This document shows positions 1 to 7,379 of a stretch of DNA of 27,801 bases, piece after piece; positions within the stretch are counted from its first letter, which is position 1, and the number at the start of each line of letters is the position of its first letter. The translations under genes were made by a program, and so were the position numbers. The notes under the pieces were generated by a model, which was not told the DNA's origin, made no database searches, and saw nothing but the letters and a program-made list of their open reading frames with translations. Source of the stretch: Vitreoscilla sp. (GTDB lineage: Bacteria > Pseudomonadota > Gammaproteobacteria > Burkholderiales > Neisseriaceae); the NCBI GenBank assembly GCA_030150505.1, contig JASLFS010000027.1:1-27801 (forward strand). The letters run 5' to 3'.

Positions 1-520
1 TATTGCTCTTGTTCATGAGAAAAACCCAGATTTGAATCAAGATGCTACTTCTCATATTGGCCATGCGGTTGGTATTGGTGCTGTAAAATATGCAGACTTA
101 TCGAAAAATCGTACCAGTGATTATGTGTTCGATTGGGAAAATATGTTGAGTTTTGAAGGCAATACCGCACCTTATTTACAATACGCTTATACACGAGTTC
201 AGAGTGTTTTGCGTAAAGCAAATAGCGAAGTAAATGCCCAAGCATTCAATGTCATTGAGCCTGCAGAAAAAGAATTGGCGGTTGCATTGTTGCAATTTGA
301 AGATGTGTTAAATAATGTTGCGAATACTGCGTACCCACATTATTTGGCGGCGTATTTATACCAAATTGCGACTTTGTTCAGTCGTTTCTACGAGCATTGC
401 CCAATTCTTAAGTCAGAAGGGCAAATGCTAGATAGTCGATTGGCATTGGCTAAATTGACTGGTGATACGTTAAAACAAGGTTTAGATTTGTTGGGTATTA
501 ACGTACTTGAGCAAATGTAA
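1..520 (+). CDS. argS: Arginyl-tRNA synthetase, C-terminal part (5' end outside window)
   Basis: Class I aminoacyl-tRNA synthetase that charges tRNA(Arg) in the cytoplasm. Only the last 172 codons are present; the frame is open from base 2, so the TTG at 32 is an internal Leu codon and not a start. The protein contains the ArgS run HAVGIGAVKYADLSKNR, followed by DWENMLSFEGNTAPYLQYAY and the helical anticodon-binding (DALR) domain with YTRVQSVL, and ends in LLGINVLEQM. The conserved block and normal C-terminus make the call firm. The HIGH motif and catalytic core lie upstream of the window. A strong intrinsic terminator follows the stop codon, so argS ends its transcription unit here. Confidence 0.95.
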   Translation, partial: IALVHEKNPDLNQDATSHIGHAVGIGAVKYADLSKNRTSDYVFDWENMLSFEGNTAPYLQYAYTRVQSVLRKANSEVNAQAFNVIEPAEKELAVALLQFEDVLNNVANTAYPHYLAAYLYQIATLFSRFYEHCPILKSEGQMLDSRLALAKLTGDTLKQGLDLLGINVLEQM

Positions 521-537
521 TGGTATTTTGTTAGATG

Positions 538-564
538 AAAACCTCGCGAATGCGAGGTTTTTTT
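538..564 (+). terminator. Intrinsic terminator after argS
   Basis: A perfect 9-bp stem, AAACCTCGC / GCGAGGTTT, with a four-base GAAT loop is followed by a run of T. It lies 18 bases after the argS stop. Confidence 0.9.
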
Positions 565-593
565 ATGCGTAAAATAAACAATCATTAATAGTC

Positions 594-643
594 TTGTAGC
601 ATATTTGTAATATTGATTGGCTACCATGGTTTATCTTTAATAT
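594..643 (+). promoter_or_regulatory. Possible Pho-box-like direct repeat and promoter upstream of phoX
   Basis: TTGTA occurs at 594-598 and again at 605-609, an 11-bp spacing like that of the repeated half-sites of PhoB boxes. It lies 20-40 bp before AT-rich -10-like sequence (about 631-643). The bases match the E. coli CTGTCAT half-site only partly. The gene downstream encodes a phosphatase, which makes phosphate control plausible but unproven. Confidence 0.25.
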
Positions 644-673
644 AGCGATTAAATGACTTTAAAAGGAATACTC

Positions 674-2641
674 ATGGCAAAACCACTTAAGCAATTATTT
701 AAAAAAGAACATTGTGAGGAAGTGAGTAATTTAAGCGCTAATCCTATTTTTTCTGATATATCAAAAGCATTTATGTCTCGCCGCCATTTTTTGCAGGCTG
801 GATTGGCTTTTGGAGCAGTTAGTGCGATACCAATGTTGAATCAATCTGCTGTTGCTTCTCCTTCTGCTGGCTTAAAAACACAGTTTCCCAAGGAGACCCA
901 ACTGGGCTTCCAAAGCATTGATATATCAATAGCTGATACTGTTGTTGTACCTGCAGGTTATGATGTGAATGTGCTGTATCGATGGGGAGATGCAATTGGT
1001 TTAGCAGGATATGCACCACTTTTTAAAGCAGATGCAAGTAATACGGCACAGGAGCAAGCAGCTCAAGCAGGGATGCACCATGATGGTATGGCTTATTTTT
1101 CATTGCCTATGTATTCCAATCATGCTGGCCATGGCTTGTTGGCCTTAAATCATGAGTATGTTGATAATGGGCTGTTATTTCCTGATGGGGATGAAAGCTG
1201 GACTGCGGAGAAAGTTTTAAAGAGTCAAAATGCAATGGGCATTTCCGTTATTGAAGTTAAAAATACTCAGCAAAGTTGGCAGCAAGTGATTCCTTCTTTG
1301 TATGCACGAAGAATTACACCACATACACCAATGACAATCACTGGCCAAGCGAAAGGGCTGGATTTAATGAAAACAAATGATGACCAAAAGGGTGAAGTTG
1401 TTTTAGGTACCATGCAAAATTGTTCTAATGGGTATACCCCTTGGGGAACGTATTTAACTTGTGAAGAAAACTGGTCAGATGTTTTTGTTAAAAAGGGCGA
1501 AAAAAACGCTTTAGAAAAACGGTATGGGATAGTGAGTTCTGATAAAAGTTATCGCTGGGCTGAGTTTGATGACCGATTTAATGTTGATAAAACGCCAAAT
1601 GAGCCTAATCGATTTGGTTGGGTTGTGGAAATTGATCCTTACGACCCCAATTCACAGCCTCGCAAACATACGGCATTAGGTCGGTTTAAGCATGAAGGAG
1701 CGACAATGGTTGTTTCTCCTTCTGGGCAGGTGGTTGTTTATATGGGCGATGATCAAAAGTTTGAGTATATTTATAAATTTATTTCTAAAAGAAAATATGC
1801 TCCCAAAAATCGCTCCGCTAATATGAGCTTATTAGAAGAGGGAACATTGTACGTTGCACGTTTTAATGATGATGGGCAAGGCGAATGGTTGCCGTTAATT
1901 TACGGTAAAAATGGTTTAAATAAAGACAATGGTTTTGAAAGCCAAGGTGATGTTTTGATTAAAACCCGTTTAGCTGCTGATGTTTTAGGTGCAACAAAGA
2001 TGGATCGACCTGAATGGATTGCAGCAAATCCACATCAAAGAGGCAGTATTTATTGCACCTTGACCAATAATAATGAGCGTGGAGCTTTAGGCAAAGCCTC
2101 AACCAACGCTGCAAACCCTCGTGCTAATAATCGTTTTGGGCATATCATGCATTGGTTAGAGGACAATGGTGATTCCACAGCGAAGCATTTTAAATGGGAT
2201 ATTCTTGTTTTAGCGGGTAAAACAGATACAGCTATTCCTGAGTTTAAAAGTAGTGCCAATATTAGTTTTGGTAGTCCTGATGGTTTAGCATTTGATTATC
2301 GAGGTGTGTTGTGGATTCAAACAGATGTTTCCGCATCTACTATTAACATAAATGAATATGAAGGCGTGGGAAATAATCAAATGTTAGCAACCATTCCAGG
2401 CAGTGGTGATTTTCGGCGTTTTCTTGTTGGGCCAAAAGGATGTGAGATTACAGGTATCGCTTTTGCGCCAGATAATCGTTCAATGTTTGTTAATATTCAA
2501 CATCCAGGCGAGCCAGAAGAGGGATTGAGTAATCCTCATCAGCCAGCAGCCATTTCCAGTTGGCCTGATGGTAATCAGAGTCGACCACGGTCTGCAACGC
2601 TGGTTATTACCAAGAAAGATGGCAATGTGATTGGTAGTTAA
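674..2641 (+). CDS. phoX: PhoX-family alkaline phosphatase (DUF839), Tat-exported
   Basis: A 655-residue phosphomonoesterase of the PhoX type, a periplasmic Ca/Fe-dependent enzyme family that releases phosphate from organic esters. A twin-arginine motif, SRRHFLQ, at residues 35-41 is followed by a hydrophobic stretch and an AVAS cleavage region near 60, so export of the folded, metal-loaded protein by Tat is expected. Family blocks visible in order are NCSNGYTPWGTYLTCEENW, RFGWVVEIDPYDP, GRFKHEGATMVV, VVYMGDDQKFEYIYKF, DGLAFDYRGVLWIQTD and GPKGCEITGIAFAPDN. The Cys and Glu of LTCEE match the metal-binding region of the family. The start at 674 is preferred over the in-frame ATG at 653 because AAAAGGA sits six bases upstream of it. 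The gene stands alone, with terminators on both sides. Confidence 0.9.
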   Translation: MAKPLKQLFKKEHCEEVSNLSANPIFSDISKAFMSRRHFLQAGLAFGAVSAIPMLNQSAVASPSAGLKTQFPKETQLGFQSIDISIADTVVVPAGYDVNVLYRWGDAIGLAGYAPLFKADASNTAQEQAAQAGMHHDGMAYFSLPMYSNHAGHGLLALNHEYVDNGLLFPDGDESWTAEKVLKSQNAMGISVIEVKNTQQSWQQVIPSLYARRITPHTPMTITGQAKGLDLMKTNDDQKGEVVLGTMQNCSNGYTPWGTYLTCEENWSDVFVKKGEKNALEKRYGIVSSDKSYRWAEFDDRFNVDKTPNEPNRFGWVVEIDPYDPNSQPRKHTALGRFKHEGATMVVSPSGQVVVYMGDDQKFEYIYKFISKRKYAPKNRSANMSLLEEGTLYVARFNDDGQGEWLPLIYGKNGLNKDNGFESQGDVLIKTRLAADVLGATKMDRPEWIAANPHQRGSIYCTLTNNNERGALGKASTNAANPRANNRFGHIMHWLEDNGDSTAKHFKWDILVLAGKTDTAIPEFKSSANISFGSPDGLAFDYRGVLWIQTDVSASTININEYEGVGNNQMLATIPGSGDFRRFLVGPKGCEITGIAFAPDNRSMFVNIQHPGEPEEGLSNPHQPAAISSWPDGNQSRPRSATLVITKKDGNVIGS

Positions 2642-2666
2642 AGAATGCAATATTGCTTTTACATGT

Positions 2667-2698
2667 CAAAAAGCCCCATCAGATGATGAGGCTTTTTT
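2667..2698. terminator. Bidirectional terminator between convergent phoX and acylase genes
   Basis: An AAAAGCC...GGCTTTT stem extended by CATC/GATG with one mismatch has A-runs on the left and T-runs on the right. It can therefore end transcripts from both the plus-strand phosphatase and the minus-strand gene ending at 2710. Confidence 0.85.
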
Positions 2699-2709
2699 GA
2701 ATTAAAAGC

Positions 2710-3798
2710 TTATTTTAATTTTGCAGTTAAAAATGCAAAAGGTTTACTCACTTTAAATTCATTGGTGGCATCGCCAGAATAAATCGTACTTTGATTTTGT
2801 CCTAAATCCAGTTTTCTGACATTATTAGGATTGTTATCAAAATTAATTTTCTTCAGATCTACCCAGAAAACATTCGGAGAAATGGCTGATTCGAAGAAGT
2901 ACAATTGGTTTTTATGATCAACAACTGTTCTCCAGCGAGTTGATGAAATATTTGGCTCTTCTTCAGTATTTAAGCCATATGGAACAGAAACGTTGCGAAT
3001 AACACTAAAAACACTGGCTAGAGATTGTTTTAGATTATCTGTTTTTGGCACGGCATTGATGTAGAAAGAAGCCCGTGCGAAGCGGTCTGCAGCTCTATTG
3101 GTGCCTGGTAGCATGACTGTGCCACCAATTTGTTTCCAGTATTCACTCAATGCCAATTGTTGGTCAAAAGTAGGTGAGTTTGTCATCACTTGGTATTGGC
3201 GGCTGTGGTGAATGATTTGTTTGCCATTAATGTATTCAATAATAGCGCTATCACCTGTTTTGTCTGAAATCGATAAATGCAATGATGCCAAACGTTGCTC
3301 GCCTGGAACTGCATCAGTAACCACAATAAAAGGTTCTTTTTCTAAGGCTTTAACGGTTTCTTCAACGGTTGCGAAATTATCTAATACATATTGAGCCCAC
3401 AAAGCAATGCTTAATGTTGGTTTGTTTGAGGCTTTAGTATTAGGGTATTGAGATTCTACTAACCATAGTAAGTTAGTATTTAAACCTTTTTCATTTAGAC
3501 CATCTGTTGTTGATACATCATATCCAGAAGCAATGACACTTCCATATTTGGCAGTCCATTTAACAGATCTTGATCCAGCCTGACCATTGCGCTCAATGCC
3601 ACGAGGTAAAATCCATAAGTTGGTACCAACATCTGTTTTCCAATCCATAGAGCGTGCAGTGATAATATTATCATTGGGGCCTTGATAAACCACACGAGTA
3701 CAGGCTAATAGAGAAGGACTGGCTGCTAGCATGGCGATAGAGGTTGTTAGAACTGTTAGTTTTTTTATTGAATTTTTAATCAATTTTTTTGTAGCCAT
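2710..3798 (-). CDS. Secreted choloylglycine hydrolase / penicillin V acylase-family Ntn-hydrolase
   Basis: A linear amide C-N hydrolase of 362 residues. A Lys-rich N-terminus and hydrophobic core run to SPSLLA, and the next residue, Cys33, starts the mature enzyme with CTRVVYQGPND. In this family the N-terminal Cys is the nucleophile. Other active-site positions are present: Arg49 and Asp52 in ITARSMDW, NEKGLNTNLLW, the Asn in VMTNSPTFDQQL, and the Arg in RAADRFARASFY. Gram-negative members hydrolyse penicillin V or acyl-homoserine lactones, and Gram-positive ones often bile salts. The substrate here cannot be read from sequence. Upstream on the minus strand AAGGAA sits about seven bases before the ATG, supporting this start. 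An odd point is that the Cys also fits a lipobox. The gene is monocistronic. Confidence 0.88.
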   Translation of the reverse strand: MATKKLIKNSIKKLTVLTTSIAMLAASPSLLACTRVVYQGPNDNIITARSMDWKTDVGTNLWILPRGIERNGQAGSRSVKWTAKYGSVIASGYDVSTTDGLNEKGLNTNLLWLVESQYPNTKASNKPTLSIALWAQYVLDNFATVEETVKALEKEPFIVVTDAVPGEQRLASLHLSISDKTGDSAIIEYINGKQIIHHSRQYQVMTNSPTFDQQLALSEYWKQIGGTVMLPGTNRAADRFARASFYINAVPKTDNLKQSLASVFSVIRNVSVPYGLNTEEEPNISSTRWRTVVDHKNQLYFFESAISPNVFWVDLKKINFDNNPNNVRKLDLGQNQSTIYSGDATNEFKVSKPFAFLTAKLK

Positions 3799-4106
3799 TG
3801 GAAGATTCCTTACTATCTTTAAATAAAAGATTCATTTACAAATACAGAAAAGGACTAAATGATTGATTTGTTTTTTGAATGATATGTTTTGAATATATCA
3901 TATATTAATCAAAGATAATGATATTTTTAACTAATAAAACAGTTTGTTAAGCAGTTTTTATGGTTTCTGATGAATTAATAACGACACGGATTCTAAGGTG
4001 TTTTCTACTGATTAACCAAGGAGATTCACATAATTTTGCCTTTATGTTGTATTACTTTAAAATACCATTGTATGTAATTAATCTAGTCAATTTGGAAGAC
4101 AAGCGA

Positions 4107-4424
4107 ATGTTGAAAAAATATTTATTTGGTGGTATGCCGTTGTGGCAAGTATTTTGGATTTTTGGAGTTTGTATTCCAAGTGTCTTTGTTTGGTCATTCT
4201 TGTCAGTATTTGGCACAGAATTCAGTGGATATACGCCATATTTAGTAATGTTAGTTGGTTTGATTTATTTTGGAATCACGAATTTTGCCATTATGAATAG
4301 TGCTGGTGCTTATAAAGGTGCTGATGTTTTCAAGTTTTTTAGTTTTATTTTAAGTCTGGTGTTTTTAATTTTTTCATTTGGCTCGTTCATTATTTGTATT
4401 GTTGCCATGTTCTTTTTTAATTAG
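4107..4424 (+). CDS. Small hypothetical membrane protein, three predicted transmembrane segments
   Basis: A 105-residue protein that I do not recognise. It begins MLKKYLFGG and has hydrophobic segments at about 13-33, 43-63 and 75-103, with short polar links (FGTEFSGYTP and NSAGAYKGADV). The C-terminus, MFFFN, ends directly at the membrane. The start at 4107 is preferred because GGAAG lies eight bases upstream. The open frame extends back to 3960, but those 49 codons have no ribosome site and a composition unlike the rest. It precedes mtnN by 27 bases on the same strand, so the two may be co-transcribed. That suggests no function by itself. Confidence 0.6.
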   Translation: MLKKYLFGGMPLWQVFWIFGVCIPSVFVWSFLSVFGTEFSGYTPYLVMLVGLIYFGITNFAIMNSAGAYKGADVFKFFSFILSLVFLIFSFGSFIICIVAMFFFN

Positions 4425-4451
4425 ATTCTTGACCAAGAAAGTTGTTTTATC

Positions 4452-5219
4452 ATGAGTACGATTGGTATTTTGGGAGCCATTTCTCAAGAAGTAAACGGAA
4501 TTATTGAGCGCTTAACCAATGTTGTTGAGCATACTATTGGTCAGAGGGTTTATTACCAAGGGCAATTAAATGGTCAAGATGTGGTGGTTGTTTATTCTCG
4601 TATTGGCAAAGTGGCAGCAGCTGCAACTGTCGCTACGTTAATTTTGCAATTTGAAGTAGAGAAGATTGCTTTTATTGGTGTGGCTGGTGGTATTCATGAC
4701 GATGTAAATGTTGGTGATGTGGTATTGGCAAGCCAATTATTACAATATGATATGAATGCTTCTCCATTACGCCCTCAATATGAAATTCCATTATTGGGAA
4801 AAGCTTATTTTCAGGCTAATGAGAATTGGACCAAACAGTGTGCTATTGAAATTGAGCGGTTTTTAGCTTTGCCTAATTTGCATCAATATATTGATTCATC
4901 AGAATTGGATAAATTTGCTATTACTCAGCCAAAAGTACATATTGGCACAATAGGAAGCGCTGATTTATTTGTGGGCACCCAAGAGCAAAAAGCAAAAATT
5001 CAAGCAGCATTGCCTGAATTGTTATGCGTTGAAATGGAAGGGGCTGCTGTAGCGCAAGTTTGTGATGAATTTAACATTCCTTTTATTGTCATTCGAACTA
5101 TTTCAGACAAAGCCAACCATGTTGCTAGTTTTAGTTTTGAAGCCTTTATTCATGTTATTTCTTCGGTTTATGGTCAGCAAATAATCAATCCTGTTTTATC
5201 GACCGCTCATGATGAGTGA
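4452..5219 (+). CDS. mtnN: 5'-methylthioadenosine/S-adenosylhomocysteine nucleosidase
   Basis: A cytoplasmic nucleosidase (Pfs/MtnN) that cleaves adenine from MTA and SAH, and also from 5'-deoxyadenosine, serving methionine salvage and removal of methylation by-products. It is 255 residues long against about 230-240 for E. coli. The extra length lies around residues 135-160. Glu13 in AISQEV aligns with the catalytic Glu12 of the E. coli enzyme. VEMEGAA places the ribose-binding Glu at 196, and RTISDKA places the catalytic Asp at 219. The glycine-rich IAFIGVAGGIHDDVNVGDVV block is also typical. The downstream AI-2E-family permease starts 25 bases after the stop, and a small membrane protein lies just upstream, so the three probably share a transcript. 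Confidence 0.93.
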   Translation: MSTIGILGAISQEVNGIIERLTNVVEHTIGQRVYYQGQLNGQDVVVVYSRIGKVAAAATVATLILQFEVEKIAFIGVAGGIHDDVNVGDVVLASQLLQYDMNASPLRPQYEIPLLGKAYFQANENWTKQCAIEIERFLALPNLHQYIDSSELDKFAITQPKVHIGTIGSADLFVGTQEQKAKIQAALPELLCVEMEGAAVAQVCDEFNIPFIVIRTISDKANHVASFSFEAFIHVISSVYGQQIINPVLSTAHDE

Positions 5220-5244
5220 AATTTCTTAATAACTTTTAACCACG

Positions 5245-6279
5245 ATGAAACATATGCCTGATTTTTATACTACTCAATCTAGAGCGCAATTTGCGAGCTA
5301 TTTGGTTTTTGTGTTTTTAATTGTTTTCACTTTGAAATTCCATTTGTTGACTGCTGTATTGGCAGGACTCTTGGTTTTTGCAATCATGAGAAGAATCGAG
5401 CGGTCGATATTAATCAATCGCTCATTGTCCAGACGAGCGAAGATGTTAAGCTTGTTGATTATATCGACCATTGTCACTTTGTTGATTTTGGGTATTTCTT
5501 TGGGAATCGTGGCTTTTGTACATAAGGAAAATGGCTGGGAGGGGATTTTATCAACCATTATTGATTTGCTGGAGCAAATTCGGGCTTTATTGCCTGCTTG
5601 GTTAGTGGTTCATGTTCCCAATAGTTTAGGTGAATTAAAAATAGCTGTTGAACAGTTTTTTATTACCCATAGCCAGCGTATTTCTGGTATGGGTTTTAGA
5701 AGCCTTCGCACTGTTGTGTTGTTAATTTTGGGCATTGCGATAGGAATGATGGCTGCTTGGTCAGTTTCTCCGAGAAGAACCAAGCAATTACCATTTAGCT
5801 CAGCCATGACTCAGCGGTTTATGCAGTTACTTCTTGCATTTGAGAGCATTGTTTTTGCTCAAATTAAAATTTCTGCAATCAACACACTTTTGACGGCAAT
5901 TTATTTGCTGATTGTGCTGCCGTTATTGGACATTCATTTACCTTATACCAAGACTTTAATTGGCTTAACGTTTTTGGTTGGCTTAATTCCTGTTTTGGGT
6001 AATTTGATTTCAAATACATTGATTATTGCGGTTAGTGCAACTGTTTCTATTCATATTGTGTTTTCTTCATTGGCGTTTTTGGTTGTCATTCATAAGTTGG
6101 AGTATTTTATCAATGCCAAAATCATAGGAACGAGGATTAATGCACAAGCATGGGAAATATTAATGGCAATGGTGGTGATGGAGACATTGTTTGGGGCTGC
6201 TGGTGTTGTTGCTGCTCCCATTTTATATGCTTATTTGAAGAATGAATTAAAAGCATTAAAACTCATTGGTCCTGCGTAA
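5245..6279 (+). CDS. AI-2E family (PerM/TqsA-like) permease
   Basis: A 344-residue polytopic inner-membrane protein. Two N-terminal hydrophobic hairpins (about 17-45 and 65-92) are followed by an amphipathic region (about 93-145), then further helices and a C-terminal half with the family motifs GLTFLVGLIPVLGNLISN and FGAAGVVAAPILYAYLKNEL. Family members have been linked to export of autoinducer-2 (TqsA) or to Na+/H+ exchange, and most are uncharacterised. No luxS is in the window, so the link to AI-2 is by family name and by its position 25 bases behind mtnN. The start may be the ATG at 5245 or at 5254; neither has a clear ribosome site. A hairpin with a short T-run follows. Confidence 0.8.
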   Translation: MKHMPDFYTTQSRAQFASYLVFVFLIVFTLKFHLLTAVLAGLLVFAIMRRIERSILINRSLSRRAKMLSLLIISTIVTLLILGISLGIVAFVHKENGWEGILSTIIDLLEQIRALLPAWLVVHVPNSLGELKIAVEQFFITHSQRISGMGFRSLRTVVLLILGIAIGMMAAWSVSPRRTKQLPFSSAMTQRFMQLLLAFESIVFAQIKISAINTLLTAIYLLIVLPLLDIHLPYTKTLIGLTFLVGLIPVLGNLISNTLIIAVSATVSIHIVFSSLAFLVVIHKLEYFINAKIIGTRINAQAWEILMAMVVMETLFGAAGVVAAPILYAYLKNELKALKLIGPA

Positions 6280-6304
6280 GCAGAAATCATGAATAGGGTT
6301 GGAT

Positions 6305-6346
6305 TTAGGCATTAAATTGTGGAAGCAATTTAGTGCCTTAATTTTT
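6305..6346 (+). terminator. Terminator after the AI-2E family permease gene
   Basis: AGGCATTAAATTG pairs with CAATTTAGTGCCT (one G-U) around a six-base loop and is followed by TAATTTTT. The T-run is interrupted, so strength is uncertain. Confidence 0.65.
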
Positions 6347-6501
6347 GGATATCATGATTGTTGAGGTGGTTTTTTTAAAATAGAATGGGATTGGTGGTAG
6401 AAGATGGCTGTTCTTTTTGATAGATGATTAATGGCTTTGAAAAAGAACTGAAATAATGGCAAATCGGGCTACGTTAGTGTTTGTAAATGCTCAAATAGGC
6501 G

Positions 6502-6531
6502 TTGATTTTTTTTATACTGAGTTGATATAAT
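6502..6531 (+). promoter_or_regulatory. Sigma-70 type promoter for ahpC
   Basis: A -35 element, TTGATT (6502-6507), an 18-bp spacer and a perfect -10 element, TATAAT (6526-6531), lie about 160 bases before ahpC. The expected leader contains a TTAAA tandem repeat (6542-6560) and phased TAG-containing elements (CTAG at 6623 and 6633, GTAG at 6642). I could not fit a convincing OxyR site. Apart from these elements the roughly 340 bases between the permease terminator and ahpC appear empty. Confidence 0.6.
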
Positions 6532-6690
6532 GCAAAAATAGTTAAATTAAATTAAATTAATGGTTATTGATAGTTAATGTTAATTATGCCTATGAGTATA
6601 TTTAATCATTCATGATTGGATTCTAGGGTAAACTAGATTTTGTAGATTCATTTAATAGTAATTTCACAAATCATAATAGGAGTTTTAAAA

Positions 6691-7257
6691 ATGGTTGCTA
6701 ATGTTAATACTGAAATTAAACCTTTCAAAGCTACTGCATTTCATAATGGTAAATTTGTTGATATCACTGAAGGTGATGTAAAAGGCAAATGGGCTGTATT
6801 CTTTTTCTACCCAGCTGACTTCACTTTCGTATGTCCTACTGAATTAGGTGATTTGGCTGACCATTACGAAGAATTGCAAAAAATGGGTGTTGAAGTGTTC
6901 TCTGTATCAACTGATACTCATTTCACTCATAAAGCTTGGCATGATTCTTCAGATACTATTGGTAAAATTAAATACTTCATGGTTGGTGACCAAACATTTA
7001 CTTTGGCTAATAACTTTGGCGTATTGCGTGAAGGTCAAGGCTTGGCTGACCGTGCAACATTCTTGATTGACCCACAAGGTGTTATTCAAGCTGTTGAAGT
7101 AACTGCTGAAGGCATTGGCCGTGATGCAAGCGATTTGATTCGTAAAGTTAAAGCTGCACAATATGTAGCTGCTCACCCTGGTGAAGTTTGCCCAGCTAAA
7201 TGGAAAGAAGGCGAAAAAACTTTGGCTCCTTCTTTAGATTTAGTAGGTAAAATCTAA
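6691..7257 (+). CDS. ahpC: Alkyl hydroperoxide reductase subunit C (typical 2-Cys peroxiredoxin)
   Basis: A cytoplasmic peroxidase reducing H2O2, organic peroxides and peroxynitrite. Its length of 188 residues is normal for AhpC. The peroxidatic Cys48 is in DFTFVCPTELGD and the resolving Cys167 in HPGEVCPAKW, typical of AhpC-type enzymes reduced by AhpF. TAGGAG sits seven to eight bases upstream of the ATG. ahpF follows 122 bases downstream, with an attenuator-like hairpin in the gap. Codons look highly optimised and uniform, consistent with strong expression. Confidence 0.97.
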   Translation: MVANVNTEIKPFKATAFHNGKFVDITEGDVKGKWAVFFFYPADFTFVCPTELGDLADHYEELQKMGVEVFSVSTDTHFTHKAWHDSSDTIGKIKYFMVGDQTFTLANNFGVLREGQGLADRATFLIDPQGVIQAVEVTAEGIGRDASDLIRKVKAAQYVAAHPGEVCPAKWKEGEKTLAPSLDLVGKI

Positions 7258-7289
7258 GTTAATTAGATAAAAATTAAGATGTAAAGATA

Positions 7290-7322
7290 GCCTAGGTGCT
7301 ATAAAGTACCTAGGCAATTTTA
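7290..7322 (+). terminator. Hairpin between ahpC and ahpF (weak terminator or attenuator)
   Basis: GCCTAGGTGCT pairs with AGTACCTAGGC (7305-7315; one G-U) around a four-base loop. It is followed only by AATTTTAG, a poor T-run. Partial termination or 3'-end stabilisation would give more ahpC than ahpF, which suits the need for a small amount of reductase. Confidence 0.55.
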
Positions 7323-7379
7323 GAAAACAATCATTGATTAAATTTATTGAATATAAATATACGATAGAAAGGTTTAATT

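Noticed and set aside
388..627. 79-codon minus-strand frame across the argS terminator
   Set aside because: It is antisense to argS and its terminator and shows no homology that I recognise.
3960..4106. N-terminal extension of the small membrane protein
   Set aside because: No ribosome site at 3960, while GGAAG precedes the ATG at 4107; the extra residues look like translated intergenic DNA.
6560..6690. OxyR binding site before ahpC
   Set aside because: ATAG/CTAT elements do not fit the four-element spacing; the 10-bp-phased TAG elements are too weak to call.
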